Source: Staphylococcus coagulans (GTDB lineage Bacteria > Bacillota > Bacilli > Staphylococcales > Staphylococcaceae). From it: a stretch of DNA of 64,000 bases. The notes below the pieces were generated by a model. That model was given only the letters and a program-made list of their open reading frames with translations, was not told the DNA's origin and ran no database searches. The position numbers and the translations under genes were made by a program. Shown here piece by piece: positions 41,104 through 51,317 of the stretch (position 1 is its first letter; each line of letters begins with the position of its first letter). The DNA is taken from contig NZ_PPQN01000024.1 of the NCBI RefSeq assembly GCF_002901995.1, forward strand, positions 1 through 64,000, in the 5' to 3' direction.

Positions 41104-41319
41104 ATGTCAATTTTTAAAGTATTTTATCAACATAATCGTGATGAAGTGATTGTACGTGAAAATACACAAACGATTTATGTTGAAGCACAAACAGAAGAAC
41201 AAGTTCGTCGTTACTTAAAAGAACGCAACTACAATATTGAATTCATAACTAAATTAGAGGGCGCACATTTAGAGTATGAAAAACAATCCGATCATTTTAA
41301 CGTGGAGAAAGCACAATAA
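41104..41319 (+). CDS. rpoY: RNA polymerase epsilon subunit
   Basis: RpoY (DUF1447) is the small Firmicute-specific epsilon subunit that binds near the RNA polymerase jaw. The 71 residues begin [28 protein letters not shown] and include [32 protein letters not shown] lies upstream. Its stop overlaps the rnjA start in TAATG, so the two are translationally coupled. Confidence 0.95.
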   Translation: MSIFKVFYQHNRDEVIVRENTQTIYVEAQTEEQVRRYLKERNYNIEFITKLEGAHLEYEKQSDHFNVEKAQ

Positions 41320-43004
41320 TGAAACAACTTCAAAAAAATGAAGTGGGCGTCTATGCGTTAGGCGGCTTAGGTGAAGTCGGTAAAAATACTTATGCCGTTG
41401 AATACAGAGACGAAATCGTAATCATTGATGCAGGTATCAAATTCCCTGACGATAGTTTACTTGGTATCGATTATGTTATACCAGATTATACGTATCTTGA
41501 GCAGAATCAAGATAAAATCGTGGGATTAGTAATCACACATGGTCACGAAGACCATATCGGTGGTGTGCCCTACCTGCTTAAAAAGATTAACGTACCAATT
41601 TATAGCGGACCGCTTGCATTAGGTCTTATTCGTAATAAATTAGAAGAACATCATTTGTTACGTCAAGCTAATTTAAACGAAATCACAGAAGATACAGTGA
41701 TCGAATCTAAATATTTCAAAATTAGTTTCTACCTTACAACACACAGTATTCCAGAAACTTATGGTGTCGTTGTTGATACACCTGAAGGTAAAGTTGTACA
41801 CACAGGCGACTTTAAATTTGATTTTACGCCTGTAGGTGCCCCTGCCAATATTGGTAGAATGGCAAAACTGGGTGATGAAGGGGTCCTTTGTTTACTTTCT
41901 GACTCCACGAACTCCCTTGTTCCCGACTTCACTTTAAGTGAACGTGAAGTCGGTCAAAATGTTGATAAAATTTTCCGTAATTGTACTGGACGTATCATCT
42001 TTGCAACATTTGCATCTAATATTTACCGTGTCCAACAAGCGGTTGAAGCTGCTGTAAAGTACAATCGAAAAATCGTGACATTTGGTCGATCAATGGAAAA
42101 CAATATTAAGATCGGTACCGAACTCGGTTATGTTAAAGCACCACCTGAAACTTTTGTAGAACCAAGTAAAATTAATAGTATTCCAAAACACGAATTACTT
42201 ATTTTGTGTACGGGTTCTCAAGGTGAGCCTATGGCCGCTTTATCTCGAATCGCTAATGGTACGCATAAGCAAATTAAAATTATTCCTGAAGATACAGTTG
42301 TTTTCAGTTCTTCTCCAATTCCAGGTAATACAAAAAGTATTAATCGCACGATCAATGCACTTTATCAAGCGGGCGCAGAAGTGATTCATAGTAAAATATC
42401 AAATATTCACACTTCTGGACACGGGTCTCAAGGTGATCAACAATTAATGTTACGCCTTATTCGACCTAAGTTCTTCTTACCTATTCATGGTGAATATCGT
42501 ATGCTAATGGCACATGGTCAAACAGGTATTGATTGTGGTGTCAAAGAAGAAAATGTTTTTATTCATGATATAGGTGATGTGCTTGCGCTTACACGTGATA
42601 GTGCACGTAAAGCAGGTCGTATCCCATCAGGCACAGTCCTTGTTGATGGTAGCGGTATTGGTGACATCGGCAATGTTGTTATTAGAGACCGTAAACTCTT
42701 GTCTGAAGAAGGACTAGTTATTGTCGTTGTGAGTATTGATTTTAATACGAACAAACTTTTATCAGGCCCTGATATTATTTCACGCGGTTTCGTATATATG
42801 CGTGAGTCAGGCCAATTAATCTATGATGCACAGAAAAAAATCAAACAAGATGTGATTAATAAATTGAATAACAATGAAAATATTCAATGGCACCAAGTTA
42901 AATCTTCTATTATTGAAACATTGCAACCTTATTTATATGAAAAAACAGCAAGAAAACCAATGATTTTACCAGTCATCATGAAAGTAAATGATAAAACAAA
43001 ATAA
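41319..43004 (+). CDS. rnjA: Ribonuclease J1
   Basis: RNase J1 is a 5'-3' exo- and endoribonuclease of the RNA degradosome. The 561 residues show the metallo-beta-lactamase motif HGHEDHIGG (H74, H76, D78, H79), the beta-CASP stretches [21 protein letters not shown] and [24 protein letters not shown] and a C-terminal dimerisation domain. It is cotranscribed with rpoY, the standard Firmicute pair. Confidence 0.97.
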   Translation: MKQLQKNEVGVYALGGLGEVGKNTYAVEYRDEIVIIDAGIKFPDDSLLGIDYVIPDYTYLEQNQDKIVGLVITHGHEDHIGGVPYLLKKINVPIYSGPLALGLIRNKLEEHHLLRQANLNEITEDTVIESKYFKISFYLTTHSIPETYGVVVDTPEGKVVHTGDFKFDFTPVGAPANIGRMAKLGDEGVLCLLSDSTNSLVPDFTLSEREVGQNVDKIFRNCTGRIIFATFASNIYRVQQAVEAAVKYNRKIVTFGRSMENNIKIGTELGYVKAPPETFVEPSKINSIPKHELLILCTGSQGEPMAALSRIANGTHKQIKIIPEDTVVFSSSPIPGNTKSINRTINALYQAGAEVIHSKISNIHTSGHGSQGDQQLMLRLIRPKFFLPIHGEYRMLMAHGQTGIDCGVKEENVFIHDIGDVLALTRDSARKAGRIPSGTVLVDGSGIGDIGNVVIRDRKLLSEEGLVIVVVSIDFNTNKLLSGPDIISRGFVYMRESGQLIYDAQKKIKQDVINKLNNNENIQWHQVKSSIIETLQPYLYEKTARKPMILPVIMKVNDKTK

Positions 43005-43031
43005 TTAAAGTCATAATATAAATATGATAAA

Positions 43032-43073
43032 ATAGAGGGGCATGCGAAAAATCAAATTCGTAAGCTCCTCTGT
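43032..43073 (+). terminator. Hairpin just past rnjA
   Basis: AGAGGGGCATGCGAA pairs imperfectly with TTCGTAAGCTCCTCT. It lacks a strong T run and may protect the 3' end; a better terminator follows. Confidence 0.55.
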
Positions 43074-43113
43074 TATTTAATGCTACAACAATTTTAATGC
43101 GCGTTTAAACTCA

Positions 43114-43155
43114 AAAAGGACGAAGTTGACATTCATGTCCCAACTTCGTCCTTTT
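43114..43155. terminator. Two-way terminator between rnjA and ktrC
   Basis: AAAAGGACGAAGTTG (43114-43128) and CAACTTCGTCCTTTT (43141-43155) are perfect complements with a 12-base loop and further T on the plus strand. It serves the convergent rnjA and ktrC. Confidence 0.92.
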
Positions 43156-43164
43156 ATTTTAAGA

Positions 43165-43824
43165 CTAATGTGCCATTTTTTTCTCAAATCGCGTTAAGTC
43201 ATTATCATGGCCAATAATGATTAAAATATCATCAAATTCTAATGCAATGTCTGGATCTGGTGCTACAATAATCTCTTTTCCACGCTTTATCGCTATAATA
43301 TTGATACCAAATTTAGCACGCACGTCGAGCTCAATTAATGTTTGGCCCGCCATTGTTTCACTTACCTTAATTTCAACAATAGAGTGTTCATCTGACAGTT
43401 CTAAGTAGTCTAACACTGTCGCACTTGCAACATTGTGTGCAATACGACGCCCCATATCTCTTTCAGGGTGTACGACTGTATCGGCACCTATTTTATTCAA
43501 AATTTTAGCATGATAATCATTTTGTGCCTTTGCTGTTACTTTTTTGACACCTAACTCTTTTAATATAAGTGTTGTCAGTGTACTTGCTTGAATGTTTTCA
43601 CCGATTGCGACAATGACATGGTCAAAATTACGAATCCCTAAACTTTTCATTACCGCCTCATCCGTCGTATCTGCCACGACAGCATGTGTTGCAATATCAC
43701 TATATTCATCTACACGGTTTTCGTCTTTATCTATCGCCATAACATCCATGTCTAACGCATTTAATTCTCTAACAATACTGCCACCAAAACGCCCTAGTCC
43801 AATGACTACATATTCTTTATCCAT
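43165..43824 (-). CDS. ktrC: Potassium uptake regulator KtrC (RCK)
   Basis: A cytoplasmic RCK ring subunit that gates a Ktr potassium channel. The 219 residues have the Rossmann RCK_N domain (GLGRFGGSIV at 9-18, with the acidic IDKDENRV strand end) and the RCK_C domain (about 135-219), which binds c-di-AMP in relatives. Its place next to rnjA and cydAB is that of S. aureus ktrC. No ktrB/ktrD channel gene is in the window. Confidence 0.92.
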   Translation of the reverse strand: MDKEYVVIGLGRFGGSIVRELNALDMDVMAIDKDENRVDEYSDIATHAVVADTTDEAVMKSLGIRNFDHVIVAIGENIQASTLTTLILKELGVKKVTAKAQNDYHAKILNKIGADTVVHPERDMGRRIAHNVASATVLDYLELSDEHSIVEIKVSETMAGQTLIELDVRAKFGINIIAIKRGKEIIVAPDPDIALEFDDILIIIGHDNDLTRFEKKMAH

Positions 43825-43884
43825 TACAGGCCTCCTGAAGTTGATTTTACGCTAAAATATGTGCGGAATGCATACGTGGGAAAA

Positions 43885-43931
43885 GGAGTGAAACAAAATC
43901 TAAAACATCTTTTAGACTTTCATTTCACTCC
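43885..43931 (-). terminator. Terminator of cydAB
   Basis: GGAGTGAAACAAAATCTAAAA pairs imperfectly with TTTTAGACTTTCATTTCACTCC; on the minus strand it is followed by TTTTCC. It belongs to the hairpin family noted at 12252 and 22520. The rest of 43932-44152 shows no convincing gene. Confidence 0.75.
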
Positions 43932-44152
43932 TATTAAAAATATTTTCAATAGCCCTTTGGTACTCGCGACAATGCCCAAAACAACATTTTCTTCAAAGAG
44001 CCACTTTAATGACTTACATGCATCAATCATACTTTATTGTCTCATAGTATACGCACATCAATTAATGATAATCTTATATTACTACAAATTCATGTGTTAT
44101 GCATGAATGAACTGATTAAAATCAACAATCACATGTTTTTATTTTGAATGCG

Positions 44153-45184
44153 TTAATAGCCTTTTTTATTACCTCTCACATAGTCTTTATCAAAAACAAA
44201 TAACTTCAAAATAAAGTAAAGTGAAGGAATTAAAAGCAACAGACCGCATATAAAAGCGATGGTCAATACAAGTGCCATACTATCATTCGTTACCGCATCA
44301 TCTATATGAATATAAGGGTAAAGAATGTACGGCAATTTGCTGAGACCGTAACCGAAAAATGCTGTTCCCATTTGTAGCATTACAAATAAGAATGCAATAC
44401 CGTGCGCCTTTTTGAAGTATGTGAGCACCCCAGCAATTAAAAATGATACGAAACTGATTATGAATAACCAGCCGTAATCAAAAACCGCTGCATTAAAGTG
44501 TGCTTTATTTTGCATTCTTAACGATAAAAATACAAATAACGACATCAAAATCATAGGAGCCCCCCACATGAGAAACCACTTACGTAACAGTGCATAGGCT
44601 TTCCAATCTTGAGCACGATGCGCATAGAATGTTAAAAATCCTGATGATATATATAGCACTGAAACGATAGCTAATAAAACAACCGCCCAACCGTATGGAC
44701 TTAACAACAACTCTGTCCAGTTGAGATCGATACTTCCTGAAGCTGTCTTCTTAAGGAATCCACCTTCTGAAATTGTTAATGCTGTCGATAATGCTGCAGG
44801 GATTAATAATCCTGAAACACCATATATCATTAACCAAGACAACTTACTATCTTGACCATAGTTTTCAAATGCATAAAACGCGCCTCTTGCAGCTAGTAGA
44901 ATCAATGCAATGGAACCCGGTATAAGTAAAACCGTGCCATAATAGTAAGCTGTATCTGGAAAGAAACCAACAATACCGACAAAGAAAAAGACAAAGAATA
45001 CATTGGTAACTTCCCATACTGGGTTAAGATAGCGTTGTATCAGACGATTAATATAATGAAATTGTCCAAAAAGTTTCGCATGAAGTGAAAAGAAACCAGC
45101 ACCGAAATCGATAGATGCCACAATGATATAGCCGAATAAAAACAACCACAAAACAGTGATACCAATGATTTCATAACTCATCAA
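44153..45184 (-). CDS. cydB: Cytochrome bd quinol oxidase subunit II
   Basis: The second subunit of the bd-type terminal oxidase, 343 residues with eight or nine membrane helices. The start reads YEIIGITVLWLFLFGYIIVASIDFGAGFFSL, where the GYxxxxxxDFGAG stretch is typical. It overlaps the cydA stop in ATGA. The oxidase transfers electrons from menaquinol to oxygen at low oxygen. Confidence 0.94.
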   Translation of the reverse strand: MMSYEIIGITVLWLFLFGYIIVASIDFGAGFFSLHAKLFGQFHYINRLIQRYLNPVWEVTNVFFVFFFVGIVGFFPDTAYYYGTVLLIPGSIALILLAARGAFYAFENYGQDSKLSWLMIYGVSGLLIPAALSTALTISEGGFLKKTASGSIDLNWTELLLSPYGWAVVLLAIVSVLYISSGFLTFYAHRAQDWKAYALLRKWFLMWGAPMILMSLFVFLSLRMQNKAHFNAAVFDYGWLFIISFVSFLIAGVLTYFKKAHGIAFLFVMLQMGTAFFGYGLSKLPYILYPYIHIDDAVTNDSMALVLTIAFICGLLLLIPSLYFILKLFVFDKDYVRGNKKGY

Positions 45185-46527
45185 AAATCACCTCTACTTC
45201 TTGCGATACGTTCAACATCTTCGTATGCCGCTTTATTTTTAAACATTCTTACTAATACGTATGTTGCAGAGAACAAGAGCACGAAATAGAGTATTGCAAA
45301 AAGCATAGTCACAAAAACAAGACCATTTGCATCTGTTGCAGCATCTTGAACTTTTAAGAATCCTCTGACTATCCAAGGTTGTCGACCGAGTTCTGTTAAA
45401 AACCAGCCGAATTCAATCGCTAACATGGCTGCAGGCCCTGTCAATAAAGTCGCATACAGAATCACCTTATGATGTGGATTTAATTTTTTCACCCACATCG
45501 CAATGACGTATGCGAATGAAACAACGAAACAAAAAATACCAAACGTCACCATAAGATCAAAGAAGTAATGCACAATCAAAGGTGGTAACTCATCTTTTGG
45601 AAAATCGTTTAATCCTTTCACTTTCGTATCAAAGTGACTATCGGATAGAAAACTTAAGGCGCCAGGAATATGGATTGCACCTTTTACTTCCTGAGTAGAC
45701 TCATCTAACACACCAAATAAAACTAAATCCGCATTGGATTCGGTATCAAAGTGCCATTCATATGCAGCAAGTTTTTCTGGTTGTTCATGGTGTAAAAACT
45801 TAGCTGATAAATCGCCTGCTAACATGGATAGCATCGTAAAAAGCAAACCTGCAATCATCGTCATTTTGAGTGCTGCTTGATGATATTGGCGATCTTTTTC
45901 TACTTTATTTTTAAGTAATTTAAATGCTGCAATACTTGCTAAAATAAAGGCCATTGTCATTACCGCAGTTGTAACAACATGGAATGAACGAACAAAGAAA
46001 GAAGCATTAAACATTGCTTCTATTGGATCAACATTGACCATTCTTCCATCTTTAAATACCATTCCTGCTGGTGTATTCATAAAAGAGTTCACTGACGTAA
46101 TAAATAAAGCTGAAAACATACCACCAATAATAACCGGGATACTAATTAAAAAATGTATCCATTGATTTTTAAAACGATTCCAAGTATATAAATAAATACT
46201 TAGAAAAATGGCTTCAAAGAAAAAGGCAAAAGTTTCCATAAATAAAGGTAATGCGATGACATGCCCACCAATTCGCATAAATGTAGGCCATAGTAATGAT
46301 AACTGTAAACCAATAATTGTACCTGTTACTACACCAACGGCCACAGTAATTGTGTAACCTTTCGACCACCGTTGGGCTAATGCTATATGTTGATCACTTT
46401 TCTTTTTAATACCGATAAATTCAGCAATTGCAAAGAAAAGTGGCATACCGACGCCTATTGTTGCAAAAATAATGTGGACTGCAAGTGTCATTCCTGTCAA
46501 AAACCGGCTAATATCCACTGCATCCAT
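45181..46527 (-). CDS. cydA: Cytochrome bd quinol oxidase subunit I
   Basis: The haem-carrying subunit, 448 residues, nine helices. Conserved are the early haem-ligand His (LAVHIIFATIGVG), FMETFAFFFEAIFLSIYLYTWNRF (with the proton-path Glu), and FLTELGRQPWIVRG (GRQPW). The quinol loop is of the short type found in Firmicutes. GGAGGGACTC precedes the start. A TATAAT (46567-46572, minus) is the probable -10. I could not find a clear Rex-type palindrome in the upstream region. Confidence 0.94.
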   Translation of the reverse strand: MDAVDISRFLTGMTLAVHIIFATIGVGMPLFFAIAEFIGIKKKSDQHIALAQRWSKGYTITVAVGVVTGTIIGLQLSLLWPTFMRIGGHVIALPLFMETFAFFFEAIFLSIYLYTWNRFKNQWIHFLISIPVIIGGMFSALFITSVNSFMNTPAGMVFKDGRMVNVDPIEAMFNASFFVRSFHVVTTAVMTMAFILASIAAFKLLKNKVEKDRQYHQAALKMTMIAGLLFTMLSMLAGDLSAKFLHHEQPEKLAAYEWHFDTESNADLVLFGVLDESTQEVKGAIHIPGALSFLSDSHFDTKVKGLNDFPKDELPPLIVHYFFDLMVTFGIFCFVVSFAYVIAMWVKKLNPHHKVILYATLLTGPAAMLAIEFGWFLTELGRQPWIVRGFLKVQDAATDANGLVFVTMLFAILYFVLLFSATYVLVRMFKNKAAYEDVERIARSRGDF

Positions 46528-46731
46528 TTTGAGTCCCTCCTTAGTTTTAAAAGTAAAGTGATTTTTATTATAAGCCCATCTTTCACTGTTTTAATATCTT
46601 TTTGTTCATCTAATACGTGACAATTTATTGACAAGACTTAAATTTGTCATTTTTAATCAAACTATAAATTTGCTTTTTGACCATTTTTAACTTATGATGA
46701 AGAACAAATTGAAAAGAAAGTTGGCTCAATC

Positions 46732-46968
46732 ATGGCTGAAGTAATTATCTATACACAAAATGACTGTCCGCCTTGTGCATTTGTTAAAAATTATCTCAAC
46801 GAAAATCACGTTAATTTTGAAGAGCGCAACATTGCACATGCACAATATCGAAATGAAATGATCGACTGGGACACATTTTCTACACCTTTTATATTGATTG
46901 ATCAGGTCCCTATGTTCCAAGTCGATTTAGATCGATTAAATCAAAAATTGGGGATTCCTACTTCATAA
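46732..46968 (+). CDS. Small glutaredoxin/NrdH-like protein
   Basis: A 78-residue thioredoxin-fold redox protein with the active site CPPC (C12-C15) after VIIYTQND, and the cis-Pro region STPFILID. It is close to NrdH-redoxins, but no ribonucleotide reductase gene is nearby, so the partner is unknown. It is divergent from cydA and may help in disulfide or thiol stress control. Confidence 0.88.
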   Translation: MAEVIIYTQNDCPPCAFVKNYLNENHVNFEERNIAHAQYRNEMIDWDTFSTPFILIDQVPMFQVDLDRLNQKLGIPTS

Positions 46969-47030
46969 TAGTGGGAATCATCTCGTATGTAACAGACGTC
47001 ATATTGTAAAGCGTTATCGTTAATTTGTGT

Positions 47031-47080
47031 AAAACAAAACAGGAGTCTGCACTTTGAGGTGCAAGCTCCTGTTTTGTTTT
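47031..47080. terminator. Two-way terminator between glutaredoxin gene and ptsI
   Basis: AAAACAAAACAGGAG (47031-47045) and CTCCTGTTTTGTTTT (47066-47080) are perfect complements, with an inner TGCAC/GTGCA pairing. Confidence 0.92.
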
Positions 47081-47093
47081 ACAGTAAAGTGAA

Positions 47094-48815
47094 CTAAGCC
47101 TGACTTGTTTTTGATTTGACTAAATCTACAACTTCATCAACAGTAGCACAATTAATTGCGCGGTCTGCTAATTGTGTCATCTCTGTTTGACTTAAATTTT
47201 TAATTTGTCGGCGTGCTTTTAAAATGGATGTCGCGCTCATTGAAAATTCATCGAGCCCTAAACCAATTAATAGTGGTATAGCTGTTTCATCTCCAGCCAT
47301 CTCACCACACATACCTGTCCATTTACCTTCTTTATGAGATGCTTCAATCACTTGCTTAACTAAGCGTAAGATTGATGGGTTATAAGGTTGGTAAAGATAT
47401 GATACACGTTCTGACATACGGTCAGCTGCCATCGTATATTGAATTAAGTCATTTGTTCCAATACTAAAGAAGTCAACTTCTTTAGCAAAAACATCAGCTA
47501 AAGCTGCTGTAGATGGAATTTCCACCATAATACCTAATTCAATATCATCACTAACTTCAACGCCTTCTTGTTTTAAGTTTTCTTTTTCTTCAAGAAGAAG
47601 TGCTTTTGCATCGCGGAATTCTTTTATAGTAGCAACCATTGGGAACATAATGTTCAATTTCCCGTAAGTTGAAGCGCGTAATAACGCTCTTAACTGCGGA
47701 CGGAAAATTTCAGGTTGATCTAAACATAGACGAATTGCACGATAACCAAGGAATGGATTCATTTCCTTAGGCAAGTTGAGATATGGCAATTCTTTATCTC
47801 CACCGATATCTAACGTACGGACAACCACACGTTTACCATTCATTTCTTGTAAAACTTTTTTATAAGCTTCAAATTGCTCATCTTCTGAAGGCATCGTATC
47901 GCGACCCATATATAAAAATTCTGTACGATATAAGCCGATACCTTCTGCACCGTTATCTTTTACACCTGGCAAATCATTAGGTGTTCCAATGTTTGCGGCA
48001 AGTTCGACATGTTGACCATCTTTTGTTTTTGATGGTTCATCACGTAATTGTTTAAGTGCTTCACGATCAGCAAAGAATGATTCACGCTTATGTTGATACG
48101 CTTTTAATTCATCTTCCGTAGGATCAATGATGACATCTCCAGTTAAACCATCAATAATCACCATATCACCTTGTTCCACAGATTCAGTAATTGATTTTGT
48201 CCCTACAACAGCTGGAATCTCTAATGAACGACTCATAATCGCTGAGTGTGAAGTACGACCACCAATATTTGTAACGAATCCTTGAACATATTGTTTATTT
48301 AATTGTGCTGTATCTGACGGTGTCAAGTCATGGCCCACAATGACGACGCTTTCATCAATAATACTTGGATTAGGTAATTCAACACCAAGTAGATGTGCTA
48401 AAACACGTTTGGACACATCACGTATATCTGCAGCACGTTCTTTCATGTATTCATTATCCATTGATTCAAAAATTGTAATAAAGTTTTGTGACACTTCAGT
48501 TAACGCATGTGGTGCGCTTGCTTTGTTATTCTTTATTTTTTCTTCAATAGGATTAATCAATTCTGGATCATCGAGCACTAATAAATGCGCATCAAAAATG
48601 GCCGCTTTGTCAGCACCCAATTGTTCTTCCGCATTGTTGCGAATTTTTGTTAACTCTATTTTAGAATTTTTCAACGCATCGTTGAATTTGTGGATTTCTT
48701 GTTCAGGCTGATCTGTTGTCTCTTGACTAAAACTCAAATCAGGTTCAACGAGCAAATACGCTTTGGCAATAGCAACACCGTCTGAAGCTGCAATTCCCTT
48801 AATTATATTTGACAT
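47094..48815 (-). CDS. ptsI: PTS enzyme I (PEP-protein phosphotransferase)
   Basis: EI takes phosphate from PEP and passes it to HPr, the first step of all PTS sugar uptake. The 573 residues show the phospho-His site [21 protein letters not shown] (His190), the PEP-binding [21 protein letters not shown] and the end motif [10 protein letters not shown]. Its ATG overlaps the ptsH stop, so the HPr-EI pair is coupled. Confidence 0.98.
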   Translation of the reverse strand: MSNIIKGIAASDGVAIAKAYLLVEPDLSFSQETTDQPEQEIHKFNDALKNSKIELTKIRNNAEEQLGADKAAIFDAHLLVLDDPELINPIEEKIKNNKASAPHALTEVSQNFITIFESMDNEYMKERAADIRDVSKRVLAHLLGVELPNPSIIDESVVIVGHDLTPSDTAQLNKQYVQGFVTNIGGRTSHSAIMSRSLEIPAVVGTKSITESVEQGDMVIIDGLTGDVIIDPTEDELKAYQHKRESFFADREALKQLRDEPSKTKDGQHVELAANIGTPNDLPGVKDNGAEGIGLYRTEFLYMGRDTMPSEDEQFEAYKKVLQEMNGKRVVVRTLDIGGDKELPYLNLPKEMNPFLGYRAIRLCLDQPEIFRPQLRALLRASTYGKLNIMFPMVATIKEFRDAKALLLEEKENLKQEGVEVSDDIELGIMVEIPSTAALADVFAKEVDFFSIGTNDLIQYTMAADRMSERVSYLYQPYNPSILRLVKQVIEASHKEGKWTGMCGEMAGDETAIPLLIGLGLDEFSMSATSILKARRQIKNLSQTEMTQLADRAINCATVDEVVDLVKSKTSQA

Positions 48816-49081
48816 TATTTTGTTAACCCTTCTTTTGATAAGACTTCAGTAATCGCACTGATTGCTTCTTTTTCATCACTACCATCAGCATAAATAGTAA
48901 TTTCTGCGTCTTTTCCGACACCTAAGCTCATAACACCCATGATTGATTTTAAGTTGACTTTTTTAGCGTTGTACTCTAATTGAATATCTGAGTCAAATTT
49001 AGAAGCTGTTTGAACAAGCATTGTTGCAGGACGTGCATGAATACCTGTTTCGTCAATAATTACATATGATTGTTGTTCCAT
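48815..49081 (-). CDS. ptsH: PTS phosphocarrier protein HPr
   Basis: HPr is 88 residues. His15 (GIHARPAT) carries the EI-derived phosphate. Ser46 ([11 protein letters not shown]) is the HPrK site that makes HPr-Ser-P, the CcpA corepressor in Firmicutes. It is the first gene of the ptsHI operon. HPr also links to pyruvate formation, which feeds the pdh and pyc products in this window. Confidence 0.98.
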   Translation of the reverse strand: MEQQSYVIIDETGIHARPATMLVQTASKFDSDIQLEYNAKKVNLKSIMGVMSLGVGKDAEITIYADGSDEKEAISAITEVLSKEGLTK

Positions 49082-49247
49082 CTTACATCTTACTCCTTCA
49101 ATTTCTAGATTTACTAGCTTAAATTATTACTAACTTTGCTACATAGCTTAACATTACCAAATTCTATATTTAAATTCAATTCGAAAATGCTTTCATCCCT
49201 TGTTTTTCACAGGATTGGTTCAAAAAATCGTCACTGAATTTTATAAT

Positions 49248-49778
49248 TTATAACAATGCCTTAACAACGTTTTCACATTTTTGAATGTGATCTTTCCCTA
49301 CTTTATTCATAAAGTAATAACTAATTGATGCCGATACCGCTTGTCCTACAAGAGGAAACCAACGTGTTTGTTTAGCTGCTGCACGTTTTGCGACATCTCT
49401 CACAACTACTTTTAAAATACCGCTTGATACTTTCTTTCCTATGAATTGACTGCCTTGAATGCCTGCAGCCATCAAGACACGATTTTTCATATCGTCGCTC
49501 ATTTTATTCACTTGTTTGTGATCTAAACCATAAATTTTATTGACATCTTCTATAATGTCACGCATTAATTTCATATCGACCCCAAAATCGAATCCAGGTA
49601 TTGGAACGATGGTTGCACTCGATGAAAGAAAAGCTTTTTTCTTCACGAGGTTTTCAGCACGTTGACGTCTTTCATTTATTTCTGAAGTAGTAACCGGTAA
49701 TGCATTTTTTCGTTTTATGTTTTCAATATTTAATACTTTATTTCCTAATGTTTCGCTAATTTTATTGGAAATACCCAT
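49248..49778 (-). CDS. DUF697-like membrane-associated protein
   Basis: A 176-residue protein starting MGISNKISETLGN at 49778 (AAAGGTGGAG upstream). The centre matches the DUF697 pattern: SSATIVPIPGFDFGVDMKLMRDIIEDVNKIYGL, with hydrophobic segments around GIQGSQFIGKKV and the C-terminal PLVGQAVSASISYYFM. The family often accompanies GTPases or sits in the membrane; no function is known to me. It lies between rlmI and ptsH in the same direction, with gaps of 58 and 166 bases. Confidence 0.72.
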   Translation of the reverse strand: MGISNKISETLGNKVLNIENIKRKNALPVTTSEINERRQRAENLVKKKAFLSSSATIVPIPGFDFGVDMKLMRDIIEDVNKIYGLDHKQVNKMSDDMKNRVLMAAGIQGSQFIGKKVSSGILKVVVRDVAKRAAAKQTRWFPLVGQAVSASISYYFMNKVGKDHIQKCENVVKALL

Positions 49779-49836
49779 TTCAACTCCACCTTTCAAAGCG
49801 TTATCACCTTCTTATACCCCGTTTCAGCTGCAATTA

Positions 49837-51006
49837 TTACTGAAGTGTCACAAAAATCAATTTAAGATATTTCGACGGTTTAAAATGTGGATGTGTCTTG
49901 AAATCTTTAGGCAAGCCCATCACCTCATCAATTTGATAAGCAATCTCTTCATGATCTAACGTTTTTTTAACCATATTTTTAAACGCTTTTAATGAATAAG
50001 CACTGTGATTTGTACTTAAAATAAGACTACCCTTCGCATTTAATAGTGTTAAAGCCCCTTCAATCAATTGCGGGTAATTTTTAGCAACAGAAAAAGTTTT
50101 CTTTTTATTGCGGGCAAAGCTTGGTGGATCAATCACGATTGTATCAAATGTCAGACCATGTCTTTCTGCATATTTATAAAAATCAAATGTATCCATCACA
50201 AAAATATTTTGTGATTTCGGATCGATACCATTGAGTCCAAAATTTTCTTCAGTCATGGGACGCGAACGATTTGCTAAGTCTACACTTGTTGTTTTTGCAC
50301 CGCCTGTTGCAGAAATTACTGAAAACGCACCTGTATAACTAAATAGATTTAAAACTTTTCTATCTTCTGAATAATAGTCTCTTAATTTTTTTCTTGCTTC
50401 TTTTTGATCTAAAAATATACCTGTCATCGGGCCATCATCGAGGTGCACATTGTAAAACGTGAAATTTTCCTCAATCACAATTGGAAATTCTGGTTTTTCC
50501 CCTTCAACCCATCCGCCTTTAATAGATTGATGTTTAAATCTTGTTTTTTCAAAAATTGAACGAAACGGAAAGACCTGTTTGATAGCCTCGAGAATAGAAT
50601 CACGAAATTGATAAATCCCTATCGAATACCATTGAATCAATAAGTGACCATCATAAGAATCAATAGTTAAACCACCTAATCCGTCACCTTCTCCATTGAA
50701 TAAACGAAAAGCATTGGTTCCTTCAATTTGATAGTAGTATTGTCGTGTTTCTAGAGCTTGTTCAAATAACTGTTCAAAAAAAGCTTGATTAATTTCATCA
50801 TCTTTTTGATATGATAATATCCAACCTAACCCTTTATGTTGTCGTCCAACGTAACCCACTCCGATAAAAGTATTTTTAGATGTTAATAATTGAAATAAAT
50901 CTCCTTCTTCTAGTCGATCTTGGCGATAGATGTCCTCTTCTTCTATCAAAGGGTATTGATTAAGATATTTATCTTCTTTTCCTTTATTTAGTACTGCGGT
51001 TTTCAT
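49837..51006 (-). CDS. RlmI-type 23S rRNA m5C methyltransferase
   Basis: A 389-residue class I SAM-dependent methyltransferase of the COG1092 (RlmI/YwbD) group. An N-terminal PUA domain (1-70) precedes a central EEHEE part and the catalytic domain with LNLFSYTGAFSVISA (SAM motif), VDLANRS, and IDPPSFARNKKKTFSVAKNY. It probably methylates a cytosine of 23S rRNA, although the Firmicute target is less certain than in E. coli. GGAAAGG precedes the ATG. Confidence 0.87.
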   Translation of the reverse strand: MKTAVLNKGKEDKYLNQYPLIEEEDIYRQDRLEEGDLFQLLTSKNTFIGVGYVGRQHKGLGWILSYQKDDEINQAFFEQLFEQALETRQYYYQIEGTNAFRLFNGEGDGLGGLTIDSYDGHLLIQWYSIGIYQFRDSILEAIKQVFPFRSIFEKTRFKHQSIKGGWVEGEKPEFPIVIEENFTFYNVHLDDGPMTGIFLDQKEARKKLRDYYSEDRKVLNLFSYTGAFSVISATGGAKTTSVDLANRSRPMTEENFGLNGIDPKSQNIFVMDTFDFYKYAERHGLTFDTIVIDPPSFARNKKKTFSVAKNYPQLIEGALTLLNAKGSLILSTNHSAYSLKAFKNMVKKTLDHEEIAYQIDEVMGLPKDFKTHPHFKPSKYLKLIFVTLQ

Positions 51007-51232
51007 ATAATCAGCCTTTCCCTTCTTATCATTACCACCATCTTAACACGAAAAATATAGGAGTAACATTGTTATCATAGTAGTCGTGTGGACTTTCCAA
51101 GATGAAGATGAAAATGTTTGCTTTGTTTTTGATTTAATATCACTAGGTCATATGATTTCTTTTTTAAGTATTAATACTTTTTCCTCACACCGAAACACAG
51201 GCATATCATACGAAGTTTTATCATAAAAAGAA
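51007..51232. other. Spacer upstream of rlmI-type gene
   Basis: AT-rich, should hold the promoter of the methyltransferase gene. I see no open reading frame with a ribosome binding site and no notable repeat. Confidence 0.35.
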
Positions 51233-51271
51233 AGCGCTAAGACAATTTTCTAGCAAAATCATCTCAGCGCT
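51233..51271 (-). terminator. Hairpin after the auxA-like gene
   Basis: AGCGCTAAGA pairs with TCTCAGCGCT around an A/T-rich inner stem. On the minus strand TTTCTTTTT follows, so it probably terminates the gene ending at 51318. Confidence 0.75.
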
Positions 51272-51317
51272 ATTGATTTTGGGATTGATGTCCCAGTCTC
51301 TTCAAGCTTGTATTCAT

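Noticed and set aside
43920-44033. Minus-strand frame MIDACKSLKWLFEENVVLG behind cydB
   Set aside because: There is no ribosome binding site and it runs through the cydAB terminator hairpin; probably spurious.
46528-46731. Rex operator search upstream of cydA
   Set aside because: TTGTCA and GTGAAA elements occur, but no TTGTGA-N6-TCACAA palindrome; I do not claim redox control by Rex here.
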